From: an uncultured Pseudomonadales bacterium
GTDB lineage: Bacteria > Pseudomonadota > Gammaproteobacteria > Pseudomonadales > Cellvibrionaceae
Length of the DNA: 56,835 nt
Direction: 5' to 3'
NCBI GenBank assembly: GCA_947494095.1
Contig: CANLTI010000032.1
Coordinates: forward strand, 1 to 56,835
The first letter of the stretch is position 1. Every line of letters begins with the position of its first letter. Made by a program: the position numbers and the translations under genes. Shown here in pieces: positions 17,687-26,904 of this stretch. Below the pieces are notes generated by a model, which was not told the origin of the DNA, did not search any database, and worked only from the letters and a program-made list of their open reading frames with translations.

Positions 17687-19033
17687 ATGAAAATTACCTG
17701 TTTTAAAGCCTACGATATTCGCGGTCGTGTGCCTGATGAGCTCAATGAGGATGTCGCTTACCGTATAGGGCGTGCTTACGTAGAGTTTTTGGAGGCTAAA
17801 ACTGTTGTTGTAGGTCACGATATTCGCTTAACGAGCCCTTCATTAACGGATGCGCTAGTTAACGGCTTAACCGATGCTGGCGCCGATGTTATTCATATCG
17901 GCGAGTGCGGCACCGAAGAAGTGTACTTTGCAACTTTTGAGCTGGGTGTTGATGGCGGCATTGTCGTAACGGCAAGTCACAACCCTATGGATTACAACGG
18001 CATGAAGCTGGTTCGCAAGGACTCGCGACCTATTTCGGGCGATACTGGCTTGAATGATATTCAGGCTATGGCGGAGGCGGGTAATTTTAAAGCGGCCTCA
18101 AAAGGCAGTGTTTCGCATAAAGACATGCGCCCAGCCTACATTGAGCACTTGCTGACCTATGTGGATATTAGCAAGCTAAAGCCGCTTAAAGTCGTGGTTA
18201 ACGCGGGTAATGGTGGGGCCGGCTTAGTGCTAGACGCCATCGAAAAGCACTTGCCTTTTGAATTTATCAAAATTCATAATACGCCCGATGGTAGCTTCCC
18301 TAACGGTATTCCCAATCCCTTGTTACTGGAAAACCAAGGCGTGACCTCTGATGCTGTCAAAAAGCATGGCGCCGATCTTGGTATCGCATGGGATGGTGAT
18401 TTTGACCGCTGTTTTTTCTTTGATGAAAATGGCGCTTTCATGGAAGGCTATTACTTAGTCGGCTTGTTGGCGCAATCATTTTTAATGAAAAACCCCGGCG
18501 CCTGTGTTGTCCATGACCCTCGCCTCACGTGGAATACCATCGATTTAGTCGAAGCTGAAGGTGGTCGAGCTATTCAAAGTAAAACAGGGCATGCGTTTAT
18601 TAAAGAGCGTATGCGCCTAGAAGATGCGGTATATGGCGGTGAGATGAGTGCTCATCACTACTTTAAAGATTTTGCTTATTGCGATAATGGCACCATTCCG
18701 TGGTTGTTGATTACCGAGATGATGTCTGTGCGCGATGTGAAATTATCGACGTTGATTGGCGAGCGCATTAACGCTTTTCCTTGTAGCGGAGAAATCAACC
18801 GTCGCGTAGAGAATACTGCTGAGTTACTTGAGCAAATTGAAAATACCTACGCCGGTGAAGCTTTAAACGTTGAGCGCGTTGATGGTTTATCGATGGTGTT
18901 TGCAAACTGGCGCTTCAATTTGCGTAGCTCGAGCACTGAGCCTTTGTTTCGCTTAAATGTGGAGTCGCGAGGTGATCGCGCGCTGATGGAGCAAAAAACG
19001 CAAAATTTATTAGCGATTATTGATGCTGGCTAA
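17687..19033 (+). CDS. cpsG: Phosphomannomutase/phosphoglucomutase, CpsG/ManB type
   Basis: 448 residues from the ATG at 17687 (a TTG three bases earlier is less likely). It interconverts hexose-6- and hexose-1-phosphates, supplying mannose-1-phosphate for GDP-mannose or glucose-1-phosphate for GalU. The phosphoserine loop [11 protein letters not shown], the metal loop DGDFDRC and the sugar loop [10 protein letters not shown] are intact, and the phosphate-binding loop reads [14 protein letters not shown]. The N-terminus ([12 protein letters not shown]) matches CpsG of enterobacteria more than AlgC. Which sugar it prefers cannot be told from sequence. Confidence 0.93.
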   Translation: MKITCFKAYDIRGRVPDELNEDVAYRIGRAYVEFLEAKTVVVGHDIRLTSPSLTDALVNGLTDAGADVIHIGECGTEEVYFATFELGVDGGIVVTASHNPMDYNGMKLVRKDSRPISGDTGLNDIQAMAEAGNFKAASKGSVSHKDMRPAYIEHLLTYVDISKLKPLKVVVNAGNGGAGLVLDAIEKHLPFEFIKIHNTPDGSFPNGIPNPLLLENQGVTSDAVKKHGADLGIAWDGDFDRCFFFDENGAFMEGYYLVGLLAQSFLMKNPGACVVHDPRLTWNTIDLVEAEGGRAIQSKTGHAFIKERMRLEDAVYGGEMSAHHYFKDFAYCDNGTIPWLLITEMMSVRDVKLSTLIGERINAFPCSGEINRRVENTAELLEQIENTYAGEALNVERVDGLSMVFANWRFNLRSSSTEPLFRLNVESRGDRALMEQKTQNLLAIIDAG

Positions 19034-19313
19034 GTATTATCTTCACAGAGGTTGCTGCAAGGCTTTGTGAGATTTAAGCTAAGTTTTTAGATGAAAAAGT
19101 AATAAATGAGGCCTTTTTACTCCTTTATTGCTTTTTTTTCGTTTTCGCGGCGTTTTTTTCTGTTCGATTAAAAAATCTCCTTTCCACTGCGCACGTTTTC
19201 TGGAATGATGCGCGGCTTTATTTTTAACATGCTTTGCGCTCTGCTTTTAGAATATACCTGTTGTAGGTGATGTAGAGTTAGTGTGGTAAACCTGCCAGAA
19301 GGTTGAGGTAAAC

Positions 19314-19796
19314 ATGTCTACCCCCGTTAATATTATTATGGGCTCGCGGTCTGATTGGCCGATTATGGAGCGCGCGACAATTCCGCTCACCGAGCTTGGC
19401 GTAGAGTTTGAGTGTAAGGTGGTTTCTGCGCATCGTACGCCAGAGCGGCTTTACGAATTTGCTAAAAGCGCCCCTGATCGCGGCGTGAAGGTCCTTATTG
19501 CTGGTGCCGGTGGCGCTGCGCATTTAGCGGGTATGGCTGCGGCTATGACGTGGATTCCGGTAGTTGCGGTGCCTATTCCTGTGGGTTACTTAAAGGGTGT
19601 AGATAGTTTGCACTCAATGGTGCAAATGCCAAAAGGCGTTGCTGTGGCTACTCAGGCGATAGGTGAAGCAGGCGCTTATAACGCAGGCCTTATGGCGGCG
19701 CAAATATTAGCACTCTCTGACCCCGAGCTTGCCGAGCGACTCAAAGCTTGGCGTCAAGCGCAAACTGATAGCGTGCCTTGGGAGGTTGAAGATTAA
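19314..19796 (+). CDS. purE: N5-carboxyaminoimidazole ribonucleotide mutase (PurE)
   Basis: 160 residues, class I PurE. It moves the carboxyl of N5-CAIR to C4, giving CAIR in purine synthesis. Typical motifs are [26 protein letters not shown] (with the catalytic His), [17 protein letters not shown] and [25 protein letters not shown] lies before the ATG. The stop and the purK start overlap as TAATG. The 280-bp gap upstream holds its promoter; a weak PurR-like match there was not accepted. Confidence 0.97.
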   Translation: MSTPVNIIMGSRSDWPIMERATIPLTELGVEFECKVVSAHRTPERLYEFAKSAPDRGVKVLIAGAGGAAHLAGMAAAMTWIPVVAVPIPVGYLKGVDSLHSMVQMPKGVAVATQAIGEAGAYNAGLMAAQILALSDPELAERLKAWRQAQTDSVPWEVED

Positions 19797-20893
19797 TGCG
19801 TATTGCTGTTTTGGGTACGGGGCAGCTAGCGCGTATGATGGCGCTAGAAGGCATTGCGATGGGGGTTGAGTTTAGTTTTCTCAAAACCCCAGGTGAAGAT
19901 TCACGGTGTGTTGACCATTTAGGCTCTGTTATTGAGGTGCCGCCTAATCACAGTGCTGCACAGATATTTGCATTGCTGGGTCAGCCTGATGTTGTGACCA
20001 CCGAAAAAGAAGGTGTGAGCGTGGCCGACTACGAGCAGTTTTTACCGCATTGCGCTGTGTGTCCGCCGGCTAAAGCGGTATGGATTACTCAAAACCGTTT
20101 GCGCGAAAAAACCTTTTTAAATGATCAGGGTGTACCAACGGCTGCTTACAAGCCTGCTACAACACTGGTGCAGGTGACTGCTGCTGCACAAGCGCTAGGC
20201 TTCCCTGTTATTGTGAAAACACAAGAAAACGGTTACGACGGTAAAGGTCAGTGGTGGCTCGATAGTGCTGCCGATATCACTAAAATGCACGGTGACGAAG
20301 CTTCTGGCCCTTGGTTGCTTGAAAAGGTAGTACCTTTTGAGCGAGAAGTCTCTGTTGTAGCTGCGCGCTCTGCGAGTGGCGAGGTGGCTGTTTATCCCAT
20401 ATCAGAAAACGTTCATAAAGACGGTATTTTATTAACCAGCTTTGTGCCAGTGGTGCAAATTAGCAGTGCGCAAGTGGCTGAAGTGAATGCGCATATTACG
20501 CGCATTATGCAAGAGCTTGAGTATGTTGGTGTGTTGTCTATGGAGTGCTTTGTGACGGCGCAAGGCATTGTTGCCAACGAGCTAGCCCCGAGGGTGCACA
20601 ATAGCGGCCACTGGACGCAAAGTGCTATGCCAGCGAGTCAATTTGAGCAGCATGTACGCGCGATTTTAAATTGGCCATTAGCGCCAACGCAAATGACCGG
20701 TGCGGCGGGTATGCTCAATTTGTTAGGTGTTGCCGTTGAGCCCAGTGCAGTACTTAAGCCTCTGCATGCTCTGCATTGGTACGGTAAAGAGGTGCGCAAA
20801 GGTCGCAAGGTTGGGCATATCAACATTACAGCACCGACACCAGAAGCCTTATGCGAACAGCTCAAACAACTCGAAAGCGAAGTTTACGCTTAA
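19796..20893 (+). CDS. purK: N5-carboxyaminoimidazole ribonucleotide synthase (PurK)
   Basis: 365 residues, ATP-grasp fold. It carboxylates AIR with bicarbonate and ATP to N5-CAIR, which PurE uses. The N-terminus IAVLGTGQLARMMALEG, the ATP-binding segment FPVIVKTQENGYDGKGQWW, and NELAPRVHNSGHWTQSA are diagnostic. Its ATG shares one base with the purE stop, so translation is coupled. No purR or other pur gene is near. Confidence 0.97.
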   Translation: MRIAVLGTGQLARMMALEGIAMGVEFSFLKTPGEDSRCVDHLGSVIEVPPNHSAAQIFALLGQPDVVTTEKEGVSVADYEQFLPHCAVCPPAKAVWITQNRLREKTFLNDQGVPTAAYKPATTLVQVTAAAQALGFPVIVKTQENGYDGKGQWWLDSAADITKMHGDEASGPWLLEKVVPFEREVSVVAARSASGEVAVYPISENVHKDGILLTSFVPVVQISSAQVAEVNAHITRIMQELEYVGVLSMECFVTAQGIVANELAPRVHNSGHWTQSAMPASQFEQHVRAILNWPLAPTQMTGAAGMLNLLGVAVEPSAVLKPLHALHWYGKEVRKGRKVGHINITAPTPEALCEQLKQLESEVYA

Positions 20894-20959
20894 ACATTTG
20901 TCAAAAAACAACCAATTAATTTTGACAACTTCACTGCAAATCAATATGATCGCGCGCTT

Positions 20960-21502
20960 ATGTCAGATAGTACCCCTAAAAAAATTATTCCAAGACACAT
21001 AGAACCGCGTAAATTTGTGAATCACGCGGTTTTTTTGAGTGGTCAAATCCTTGGTGATGGTTTAACGCGTTTTGCAGAAGCCTCTATTGGGGTTAAGCAC
21101 ATTGACGTTGAGCTTGAGTTTGGTTTTGATGAAGAGCGCAGACGCACAGTCACCGGTTGGGTTAAAGCCGATTTGTTGGTTGAATGTCAGCGCTGCCTAG
21201 AGCCTATGACCTATTCAGTGAAAACTGATATTAACTGGGCTATTGTGTGGGATGAAGAAAAGGCAAGACAGCTGCCTTCAAGGTTAGAGCCTTGGATAGC
21301 AGGTGAGGAGGCCGAAGATCTATACGCTATGATTGAAGAGGAGTTGCTTTTGGCTTTGCCTACAGCCCCCAGTCACAGTGAGCTTTGCATCGATAGCGCT
21401 TTACTGAGTTCAGGTGAAATTGTTATTGAAGATGAAGAAGAAACAACAAATAACCCTTTTCAGGTGCTAGCCGCCTTAAAGGGGAAAGAAACCAAACATT
21501 AA
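20960..21502 (+). CDS. yceD: YceD/DUF177 family 23S rRNA accumulation protein
   Basis: 180 residues. YceD is required for normal 23S rRNA accumulation in bacteria and plants. Family marks are VECQRCLEPM in the middle, an acidic stretch, and a conserved terminal segment NPFQVLAALK. It stands directly before rpmF, as in nearly all gammaproteobacteria, with 108 bp between them. The 66-bp gap to purK has no terminator that I can see. Confidence 0.92.
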   Translation: MSDSTPKKIIPRHIEPRKFVNHAVFLSGQILGDGLTRFAEASIGVKHIDVELEFGFDEERRRTVTGWVKADLLVECQRCLEPMTYSVKTDINWAIVWDEEKARQLPSRLEPWIAGEEAEDLYAMIEEELLLALPTAPSHSELCIDSALLSSGEIVIEDEEETTNNPFQVLAALKGKETKH

Positions 21503-21610
21503 AGTAAGCATTGTGCTTTATTTTTAGTGTGTTTGTTAGTTTGTATAAATGATTACGTTAAAACACTAAACCGCCGCGAGGCGCAAAGTCATTAAGCCCA
21601 GGAGTCTACC

Positions 21611-21793
21611 ATGGCTGTTCAAAAATCTAAAAAAACCCGCTCTAAGCGTGGCATGCGTCGTTCACATGATGCTTTAACTGCAACTAACTTGTCTGTAGAT
21701 GCAACAACTGGTGAAAAGCATTTGCGTCACCACATTACTCCGGACGGTTTTTACCGTGGCCGTAAAGTGTTGAACTCTCAAGACGACGAGTAA
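21611..21793 (+). CDS. rpmF: Ribosomal protein L32 (RpmF)
   Basis: 60 residues, a structural protein of the 50S subunit near the exit tunnel. [21 protein letters not shown] is cut here to its N-terminal pattern [16 protein letters not shown]. It lacks the zinc-binding cysteines, so it is the zinc-independent form. GGAG lies 8-9 bp before the ATG. plsX begins 2 bp after its stop, linking ribosome and lipid synthesis in one transcript, the usual arrangement. Confidence 0.97.
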   Translation: MAVQKSKKTRSKRGMRRSHDALTATNLSVDATTGEKHLRHHITPDGFYRGRKVLNSQDDE

Positions 21794-21795
21794 GT

Positions 21796-22800
21796 TTGGC
21801 ATCGCCAACTTATTTAGCGGTTGATGTAATGGGTGGGGACGAAAGTCCCCACTTGTTCGTCTGCGCTACGCTTTTTTTCCTCAAGTGCCATCCCCATACC
21901 TCTGTATTGCTTTACGGTAGTGATGCCGTTATTACCGCAGCCAAGCAAAACCCCCACACCAAATCTCTATTGTCTCGCCTGCAATTTATTGTCGCTGAGC
22001 AAATTGTTGCGCCCGATGAAAAGCCCAGTAGTGCGCTGCGCAAAAAACAACAATCTTCTATGTGGTTGGCTTTAAAAGCTGTTGCTGAAGGCAGAGCTGA
22101 TGCCGCTTTGAGTGCTGGTAATACAGGGGCCTTAATGGTTATGGCTCGATACCTTTTAGGTATGCTCAAGGGTATTGATCGCCCCGCTATTTGCAAGCGC
22201 ATGCCGGTACGCGGTGCCAGTTGTTATGTGCTTGATCTGGGCGCTAATTTAACGGCCAATGCGTTACAGTTAGAGCAGTTTGCACTGATGGGTGCGGCGC
22301 TAGCCGAAGTTGAGGGTGTGGCTCCTGCAAAGGTAGGCTTGTTAAATATTGGTGAAGAGCACCAAAAAGGCACCGAGGTGCTGCGCGAAGCCGATCAGCG
22401 TTTACGTACAAGCGAGCGCTATAGTTATCAGGGTTTTGTTGAAGGTAATGCCCTGTTTGATGGCCGTGTGAATGTTGTGGTGTGCGATGGCTTTACCGGC
22501 AATATTGCGCTCAAGGCTTGCGAGGGGTTAGCGCGATACTTAATTCGTGACCTTAAGCGCTACTTTGGCTCTACGCCTTGGCGTAAAATGTTGGGTTTTT
22601 GTGTACGGTTGCTCGCGACGGGTTGGTTTAAGCGGTTAAACCCTGCGGATTACAATGGCGCTTTGCTGGCAGGGCTCAACGGTGTCGTGATTAAAAGCCA
22701 CGGTGGCGCAGATCAAGCGGCCTTTGGTGCGGCCTTGCAAATGACATGCGAACAAGCGCAGCGCAAGCCGCATCTGCTATTGGCGAAGTGGCTGGGTTAA
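21796..22800 (+). CDS. plsX: Phosphate acyltransferase (PlsX)
   Basis: 334 residues. It makes acyl-phosphate from acyl-ACP, the first step to lysophosphatidate with PlsY. Typical segments: LAVDVMGGDESP, SAGNTGALMVMARYLLG, LLNIGEEHQKGTE, VVCDGFTGNIALK, SHGGADQAAFGAAL. The only sensible start is TTG at 21796, since the next in-frame ATG is inside the conserved VDVMGGD. There is no strong Shine-Dalgarno sequence, so translation likely depends on ribosomes finishing rpmF. Confidence 0.95.
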   Translation: MASPTYLAVDVMGGDESPHLFVCATLFFLKCHPHTSVLLYGSDAVITAAKQNPHTKSLLSRLQFIVAEQIVAPDEKPSSALRKKQQSSMWLALKAVAEGRADAALSAGNTGALMVMARYLLGMLKGIDRPAICKRMPVRGASCYVLDLGANLTANALQLEQFALMGAALAEVEGVAPAKVGLLNIGEEHQKGTEVLREADQRLRTSERYSYQGFVEGNALFDGRVNVVVCDGFTGNIALKACEGLARYLIRDLKRYFGSTPWRKMLGFCVRLLATGWFKRLNPADYNGALLAGLNGVVIKSHGGADQAAFGAALQMTCEQAQRKPHLLLAKWLG

Positions 22801-22869
22801 TCGCTATTTATCGCTCCGTTATTGATCGATCCATTTTTTGTTTTTGTGTTTTTTATTAAGGGTAATACC

Positions 22870-23796
22870 ATGACAGATTCTACTTTGGCCTATGTTTTTC
22901 CGGGTCAGGGCTCGCAAAGTGTTGGCATGTTGGCTGAGCTTGCGGCAGTTCATTCTGAAGTTGAAGCCACCTATGCTCAGGCAAGTGAAGCGCTGGGCTT
23001 TGATTTATGGCAATTGGTACAAGAGGGACCACAAGACACATTAAACCTCACGCAAAATGCACAGCCAGCCTTGTTGGCGGCGAGTGTTGCGGTATGGCGA
23101 GTCGCTCAAAAGCAGGGCAAGGCGCAGCCGCTAGTGTTGGCCGGCCATAGCCTAGGTGAGTGGTCGGCATTGGTTTGTGCTGGCGTTATTGATTTCGCGG
23201 CTGCCATCAAGCTTGTACACTTGCGGGGTCAGTATATGCAGCAGGCTGTACCTGTCGGTGTGGGCACCATGGCAGCGATTATTGGGCTAGACGATGCTGC
23301 GGTTGAAGAGGCTTGTCAAAAAGCCTCATCGATAGGTGTTGTGGAGACGGTTAATTATAACTCTCCAGGGCAATTAGTGATTGCCGGCGAAGTGGCGGCC
23401 GTGGAAGAGGCAATGGCCTTATGTAAAGCCGCTGGCGCTAAGCGCGCGCTGCCATTGCCTGTGAGTGCACCTTTTCATACATCAATGATGAAACCTGCTG
23501 CCGACAACCTCGCCAAGCACATTGAGCAAACTGTATTCAATGCGCCTGTTATTACCGTATTGCATAATGTGGGTGTTTCGGTAGAGCCTGATCCCGAAGC
23601 GATTAAGCAGCGCCTTATTGCACAGATTTATTCGCCGGTACCTTGGGTGGCCTCGGTGAATGCCTTAGCCGATATGGGTGTGCAAACTTTGATGGAATGC
23701 GGTCCTGGTAAGGTGCTTTCGGGCTTGAATAAACGCATTAATAAAGCACTAACGTGCCAACCTTTGGCTACTGTAGAGGCGCTAGCGGCGCCGTAA
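22870..23796 (+). CDS. fabD: Malonyl-CoA-ACP transacylase (FabD)
   Basis: 308 residues from the ATG at 22870. It loads malonyl from CoA onto ACP. The nucleophile elbow GHSLGEWSAL carries the catalytic Ser, with FPGQGSQSVGM at the N-terminus, an Arg in HLRGQYMQ, and the catalytic His in PVSAPFHTSMM. The frame extends to 22822, but that segment is hydrophobic and unlike FabD; AAGGGTAAT lies before the chosen ATG. It is normally followed closely by fabG; here a 306-bp palindromic repeat lies between. Confidence 0.96.
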   Translation: MTDSTLAYVFPGQGSQSVGMLAELAAVHSEVEATYAQASEALGFDLWQLVQEGPQDTLNLTQNAQPALLAASVAVWRVAQKQGKAQPLVLAGHSLGEWSALVCAGVIDFAAAIKLVHLRGQYMQQAVPVGVGTMAAIIGLDDAAVEEACQKASSIGVVETVNYNSPGQLVIAGEVAAVEEAMALCKAAGAKRALPLPVSAPFHTSMMKPAADNLAKHIEQTVFNAPVITVLHNVGVSVEPDPEAIKQRLIAQIYSPVPWVASVNALADMGVQTLMECGPGKVLSGLNKRINKALTCQPLATVEALAAP

Positions 23797-23821
23797 TTCA
23801 ATACTCAAGGATACATAAATA

Positions 23822-24127
23822 GTCACTATTCAAAGGTGAGCAAATCGGGCGCTAATGAATCATTTGCTGGGCCGCTCAAGCCATCTGCGACTTTGTGCTC
23901 CTCGACTTTGTGCTCCTGCAAAGTCTAATCTTGCATATCCCTATGCAGGTGCAAAGTCTACCCCCACGCATCCATGCTGGGGCTGGTCGCTATACAAGCG
24001 CTCTCGACAGTGTGCTCCTGCACTGTCTAACCCTTGCTTTCCCTGCAAGGCCCGGCGCTTAAATGCCCAGAAAATAATCCACCAGCACCCTATCAGGTGC
24101 GATTTGTCAGCTGAGCTGAATAGTTAC
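23822..24127 (+). repeat. Family A palindromic element, copy 1 (306 bp, between fabD and fabG)
   Basis: Ends GTCACTATTCA and TGAATAGTTAC are inverted. Inside, GGGCGCTAATGAATCATTT-CTGGGC at the left pairs imperfectly with GCCCAGAAAATAATCCACCAGC at the right, so nearly the whole unit can fold on itself. The middle holds hairpins GACTTTG-TGCTCCTG-CAAAGTC (23904-23925), TGCATATCCCTATGCA, GACAGTG-TGCTCCTG-CACTGTC (24006-24027) and CCTTGC-TTTCCCT-GCAAGG. No coding capacity is supported. It would be transcribed within the fab operon. Confidence 0.85.
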
Positions 24128-24163
24128 CATAAATATAACAAAGTAACGACTTAGGAGTCGATT

Positions 24164-24907
24164 ATGAGTGAAGTAAAACGCGTAGCATTGGTGACTGGTG
24201 CCAGTCGTGGTATTGGTGCGGCCATTGCCCAAAAATTAGGCGCTGATGGTTATATTGTCGTGGGTACAGCAACGAGTGAAAAAGGTGCGGCAGCCATTGG
24301 TGAGCGTATTAGTGCAGCAGGGCATGAAGGCGAGGGCATGGTGCTTAATGTCACCAGTGTTGAGTCGATTGCTGAGGTTTTAGGCGCAATGACTAAAAAA
24401 TACGGTGCAGTGACGGTTTTGGTTAATAACGCCGGTATCACCAAAGATAACCTCTTAATGCGTATGACCGATGACGAATGGTTTGATGTTATTGATACGA
24501 ATTTAAGTTCGATCTTCCGTCTAACAAAGGCGTGTTTGCGCGGCATGCTTAAGGCGCGCTGGGGCCGTGTAGTCTGTATTACGTCGGTAGTGGGTTGTAT
24601 GGGTAACGCCGGCCAAGCTAACTACTCGGCGTCTAAGGCCGGTGTTGCTGGTTTTGCGCGCTCTATGGCGCAAGAGGTGGGTTCACGCAATATTACCGTT
24701 AATGCGGTGGCCCCGGGCTTTATCGATACCGATATGACGCGCGAGCTGCCAGAAGAGCAGCGTAAGATGTTAGAGGGTAAAATTGCCTTGGGCCGTTTAG
24801 GTCAACCGGAAGAAATTGCCAGTGTTGTGGGCTTTTTATGCAGTGATGCTGCGGCATATATTACGGGTGAAACCTTGCAGGTGAACGGCGGAATGTACAT
24901 GCAGTAA
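24164..24907 (+). CDS. fabG: 3-oxoacyl-ACP reductase (FabG)
   Basis: 247 residues, short-chain dehydrogenase. It reduces 3-oxoacyl-ACP with NADPH. Cofactor loop VTGASRGIGAAIAQKLG, VNNAGITKDNLL, catalytic Ser in CITSVVGCMGNAG, and YSASK with the catalytic Tyr and Lys; C-terminus GETLQVNGGMYM is typical of FabG. AGGAGTCG precedes the ATG. The gap to acpP is 363 bp, longer than usual. Confidence 0.97.
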   Translation: MSEVKRVALVTGASRGIGAAIAQKLGADGYIVVGTATSEKGAAAIGERISAAGHEGEGMVLNVTSVESIAEVLGAMTKKYGAVTVLVNNAGITKDNLLMRMTDDEWFDVIDTNLSSIFRLTKACLRGMLKARWGRVVCITSVVGCMGNAGQANYSASKAGVAGFARSMAQEVGSRNITVNAVAPGFIDTDMTRELPEEQRKMLEGKIALGRLGQPEEIASVVGFLCSDAAAYITGETLQVNGGMYMQ

Positions 24908-25002
24908 GCTTTGGGAGGTGATTTTTTAGTTGTTTTTTTGTTTTTAACTCATTGTTTTTAAAGGTAAAAATTGCTTATGACTAATAAATTGCACCTTGCG
25001 GA

Positions 25003-25031
25003 TTACAACCTTGTGAAAATCGCGCTAAAAT
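25003..25031 (+). promoter_or_regulatory. Candidate acpP promoter
   Basis: TTACAA and TAAAAT separated by 17 bp. The -10 is good (5 of 6), the -35 weak. A separate acpP promoter is expected because this protein is needed in large amounts. Confidence 0.35.
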
Positions 25032-25157
25032 GCGCGCCTCTGTTTGCCTTGCTGATTTTTAAGCATTCTTATTTTGATGCTTAAAAGCTTTGAGTTTTAC
25101 GGTAGTATCAATGTAAATTCACAGTGTTCGGCAAGTGTTTGGTTTGGTAGTAAGTTT

Positions 25158-25195
25158 GGGCACAATTTGTTAGAGTCAGATTGACTCTAGTGCCC
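25158..25195 (+). other. Long inverted repeat in the acpP leader
   Basis: Inner arms TAGAGTCA / TGACTCTA around GAT, outer arms GGGCAC / GTGCCC (7 unpaired bases on the left side only). There is no T run after it, so it is not a classic terminator. It ends 75 bp before the acpP ATG and may be an mRNA leader structure or an operator. Confidence 0.5.
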
Positions 25196-25270
25196 ACAAA
25201 TTGAACTGTATTGATTTTTGAATATTATTAATTTTTACCATTTAAAGTGACTTTGGAGTGACTAAATAAC

Positions 25271-25507
25271 ATGAGCAGCATTGAAGAACGCGTAAAGAAA
25301 ATCGTTGCCGAGCAATTAGGCGTTAAAGAAGACGAAGTAAAAACTGAAGCTTCTTTCGTTGAAGATCTTGGTGCTGATTCACTTGATACTGTTGAATTGG
25401 TAATGGCTTTGGAAGAGGAATTCGAAACTGAAATTCCTGATGAAGAAGCAGAGAAAATTACTACTGTTCAGTTGGCTATCAACTATATCAACGAAAATTT
25501 AGCTTAA
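25271..25507 (+). CDS. acpP: Acyl carrier protein (AcpP)
   Basis: 78 residues, strongly acidic. It carries growing acyl chains on phosphopantetheine bound to Ser37 in the motif [24 protein letters not shown] lies before the ATG. It sits in its standard place between fabG and fabF, with its own likely promoter upstream and a terminator downstream, so it can be expressed above its neighbours. Confidence 0.98.
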   Translation: MSSIEERVKKIVAEQLGVKEDEVKTEASFVEDLGADSLDTVELVMALEEEFETEIPDEEAEKITTVQLAINYINENLA

Positions 25508-25577
25508 TTGCTAATGGGGTTTAACGCTTAACCTTAATTTATTTAGGCTTTAAACTTACAACGTTGAGTTGTCGCCC

Positions 25578-25609
25578 GAAAAGCCGTCTATGTAAATAGC
25601 ACGGCTTTT
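25578..25609 (+). terminator. Terminator after acpP
   Basis: Stem AAAAGCCGT / ACGGCTTTT with a loop of about 14 bases, followed by CTTGTG. The short T tract is within the stem; readthrough to fabF is likely partial. Confidence 0.6.
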
Positions 25610-25654
25610 CTTGTGTTTGGGCGTATTTTTATTGGATCGAAATTGGGGGTTGAT

Positions 25655-26899
25655 GTGAATCGCAAGCGCGTAGTAATTACTGGGATGGGCATGGTAAGCC
25701 CTGTTGGGCATACGGTAGCTGAGTCTTGGGACGCTGTGCTTAACGGCCGAAGTGGCGTCAGTGCGATCGAGCATTTTGATGCGAGCCAATTTGCGACACA
25801 GTTTAGTGCCTCGGTGAAAAACCTAGACCTATCGCCCTATATGACTGAAAAAGAAGCGCGTAAAAACGATCCTTTTATTCAGTTTGGTATGGCTGCTGGT
25901 ATTCAAGCGATTGAAGATGCTGGATTGAATACTGAGAATACAGACGCTGAGCGCATTGGTTGCGTGATTGGCTCGGGTATTGGTGGCTTAGGCTCGATCG
26001 AGGATGCCGCTATTTTGATCAAAGAGCGTGGCCCACGCCGTGTATCACCGTTTTTTGTACCAGGCTCAATCATTAATATGATAGCCGGTAACTTATCGAT
26101 CAAATATGGCTTTAAAGGGACCAATCTCGCGGTAACCACAGCGTGTACCACGGGTACACATGCGATTGGTCTTGCGGCGCGTGAAATTATGTTTGGCTAT
26201 GCCGATGCCGTTGTTTGTGGCGGCTCAGAGATGGCGACAACACCGGTGGGTATTGGTGGCTTTGGTGCGGCGCGTGCGCTTTCTAAGCGCAATGACGAGC
26301 CGACAAAAGCGAGTCGGCCATGGGATAAAAACCGCGATGGTTTTGTTTTGGGTGATGGTGCCGGTGTATTAGTGCTCGAAGAGTATGAACACGCCAAGGC
26401 TCGTGGCGCTAAAATATATGCCGAGCTGGCCGGCTTTGGTACCAGCAGCGATGCATACCATATGACATCACCACCAGAAGATGGCGCCGGCGCGGCTAAA
26501 TCGATGAGCAATGCGCTGGCAGATGCGGGTATTGATGTTAATCAAGTCAATTATATCAATGCGCATGGCACCTCAACACCGGCAGGTGATAAGGCTGAGT
26601 GTGCGGCGGTTAAGACGGTTTTTGGTGACCACGCCTCTCATTTGGCGGTGAGCTCAACAAAATCAATGACGGGGCATTTATTGGGTGCTGCGGGTGCTAT
26701 TGAGGCTATTTTTACAGCCATGGCGATTCACGAGCAAGTGGCGCCGCCCACAATTAATTTGGATGAACCTGATGATGGTTGCGATCTCAATTTTGTCGCA
26801 CACAAAGCACAAAAAATGCCCATTGATGTAGCGATGAGCAATTCATTTGGTTTTGGCGGTACTAACGGCACCTTGGTGCTGGCTAGAGTTAAGGCGTAG
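25655..26899 (+). CDS. fabF: 3-oxoacyl-ACP synthase II (FabF)
   Basis: 414 residues from GTG 25655, which matches the usual N-terminus ([17 protein letters not shown]) and has GGGGG 5-6 bp upstream; the frame upstream to 25613 overlaps the acpP terminator. It elongates acyl-ACP with malonyl-ACP. The catalytic Cys in [12 protein letters not shown] (about residue 165), His in [11 protein letters not shown] and His in [12 protein letters not shown] are present; the C-terminus [14 protein letters not shown] is typical. Confidence 0.96.
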   Translation: MNRKRVVITGMGMVSPVGHTVAESWDAVLNGRSGVSAIEHFDASQFATQFSASVKNLDLSPYMTEKEARKNDPFIQFGMAAGIQAIEDAGLNTENTDAERIGCVIGSGIGGLGSIEDAAILIKERGPRRVSPFFVPGSIINMIAGNLSIKYGFKGTNLAVTTACTTGTHAIGLAAREIMFGYADAVVCGGSEMATTPVGIGGFGAARALSKRNDEPTKASRPWDKNRDGFVLGDGAGVLVLEEYEHAKARGAKIYAELAGFGTSSDAYHMTSPPEDGAGAAKSMSNALADAGIDVNQVNYINAHGTSTPAGDKAECAAVKTVFGDHASHLAVSSTKSMTGHLLGAAGAIEAIFTAMAIHEQVAPPTINLDEPDDGCDLNFVAHKAQKMPIDVAMSNSFGFGGTNGTLVLARVKA

Positions 26900-26904
26900 C
26901 GCCG

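Larger units (their letters stand above)
24908..25270 (+). other. 363-bp gap between fabG and acpP
   Basis: No ORF. It contains a promoter-like pair at 25003-25031 and a strong inverted repeat at 25158-25195. The length and AT-rich composition fit an independent acpP promoter and a long structured leader. Confidence 0.55.

Noticed and set aside
19185..19205. PurR-like box before purE (GCGCACGTTTTCT)
   Set aside because: Only about 10 of 15 positions agree with the consensus and the central AAACGTTT is broken.
24021..24031. GTCTAAC as an integron attC core site (RYYYAAC)
   Set aside because: The seven-base match is likely chance; there is no paired GTTRRRY at proper spacing, and no integrase or cassette.
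23855..24154. 99-codon frame inside family A copy 1
   Set aside because: Explained by the repeat; the other copies do not keep the frame.
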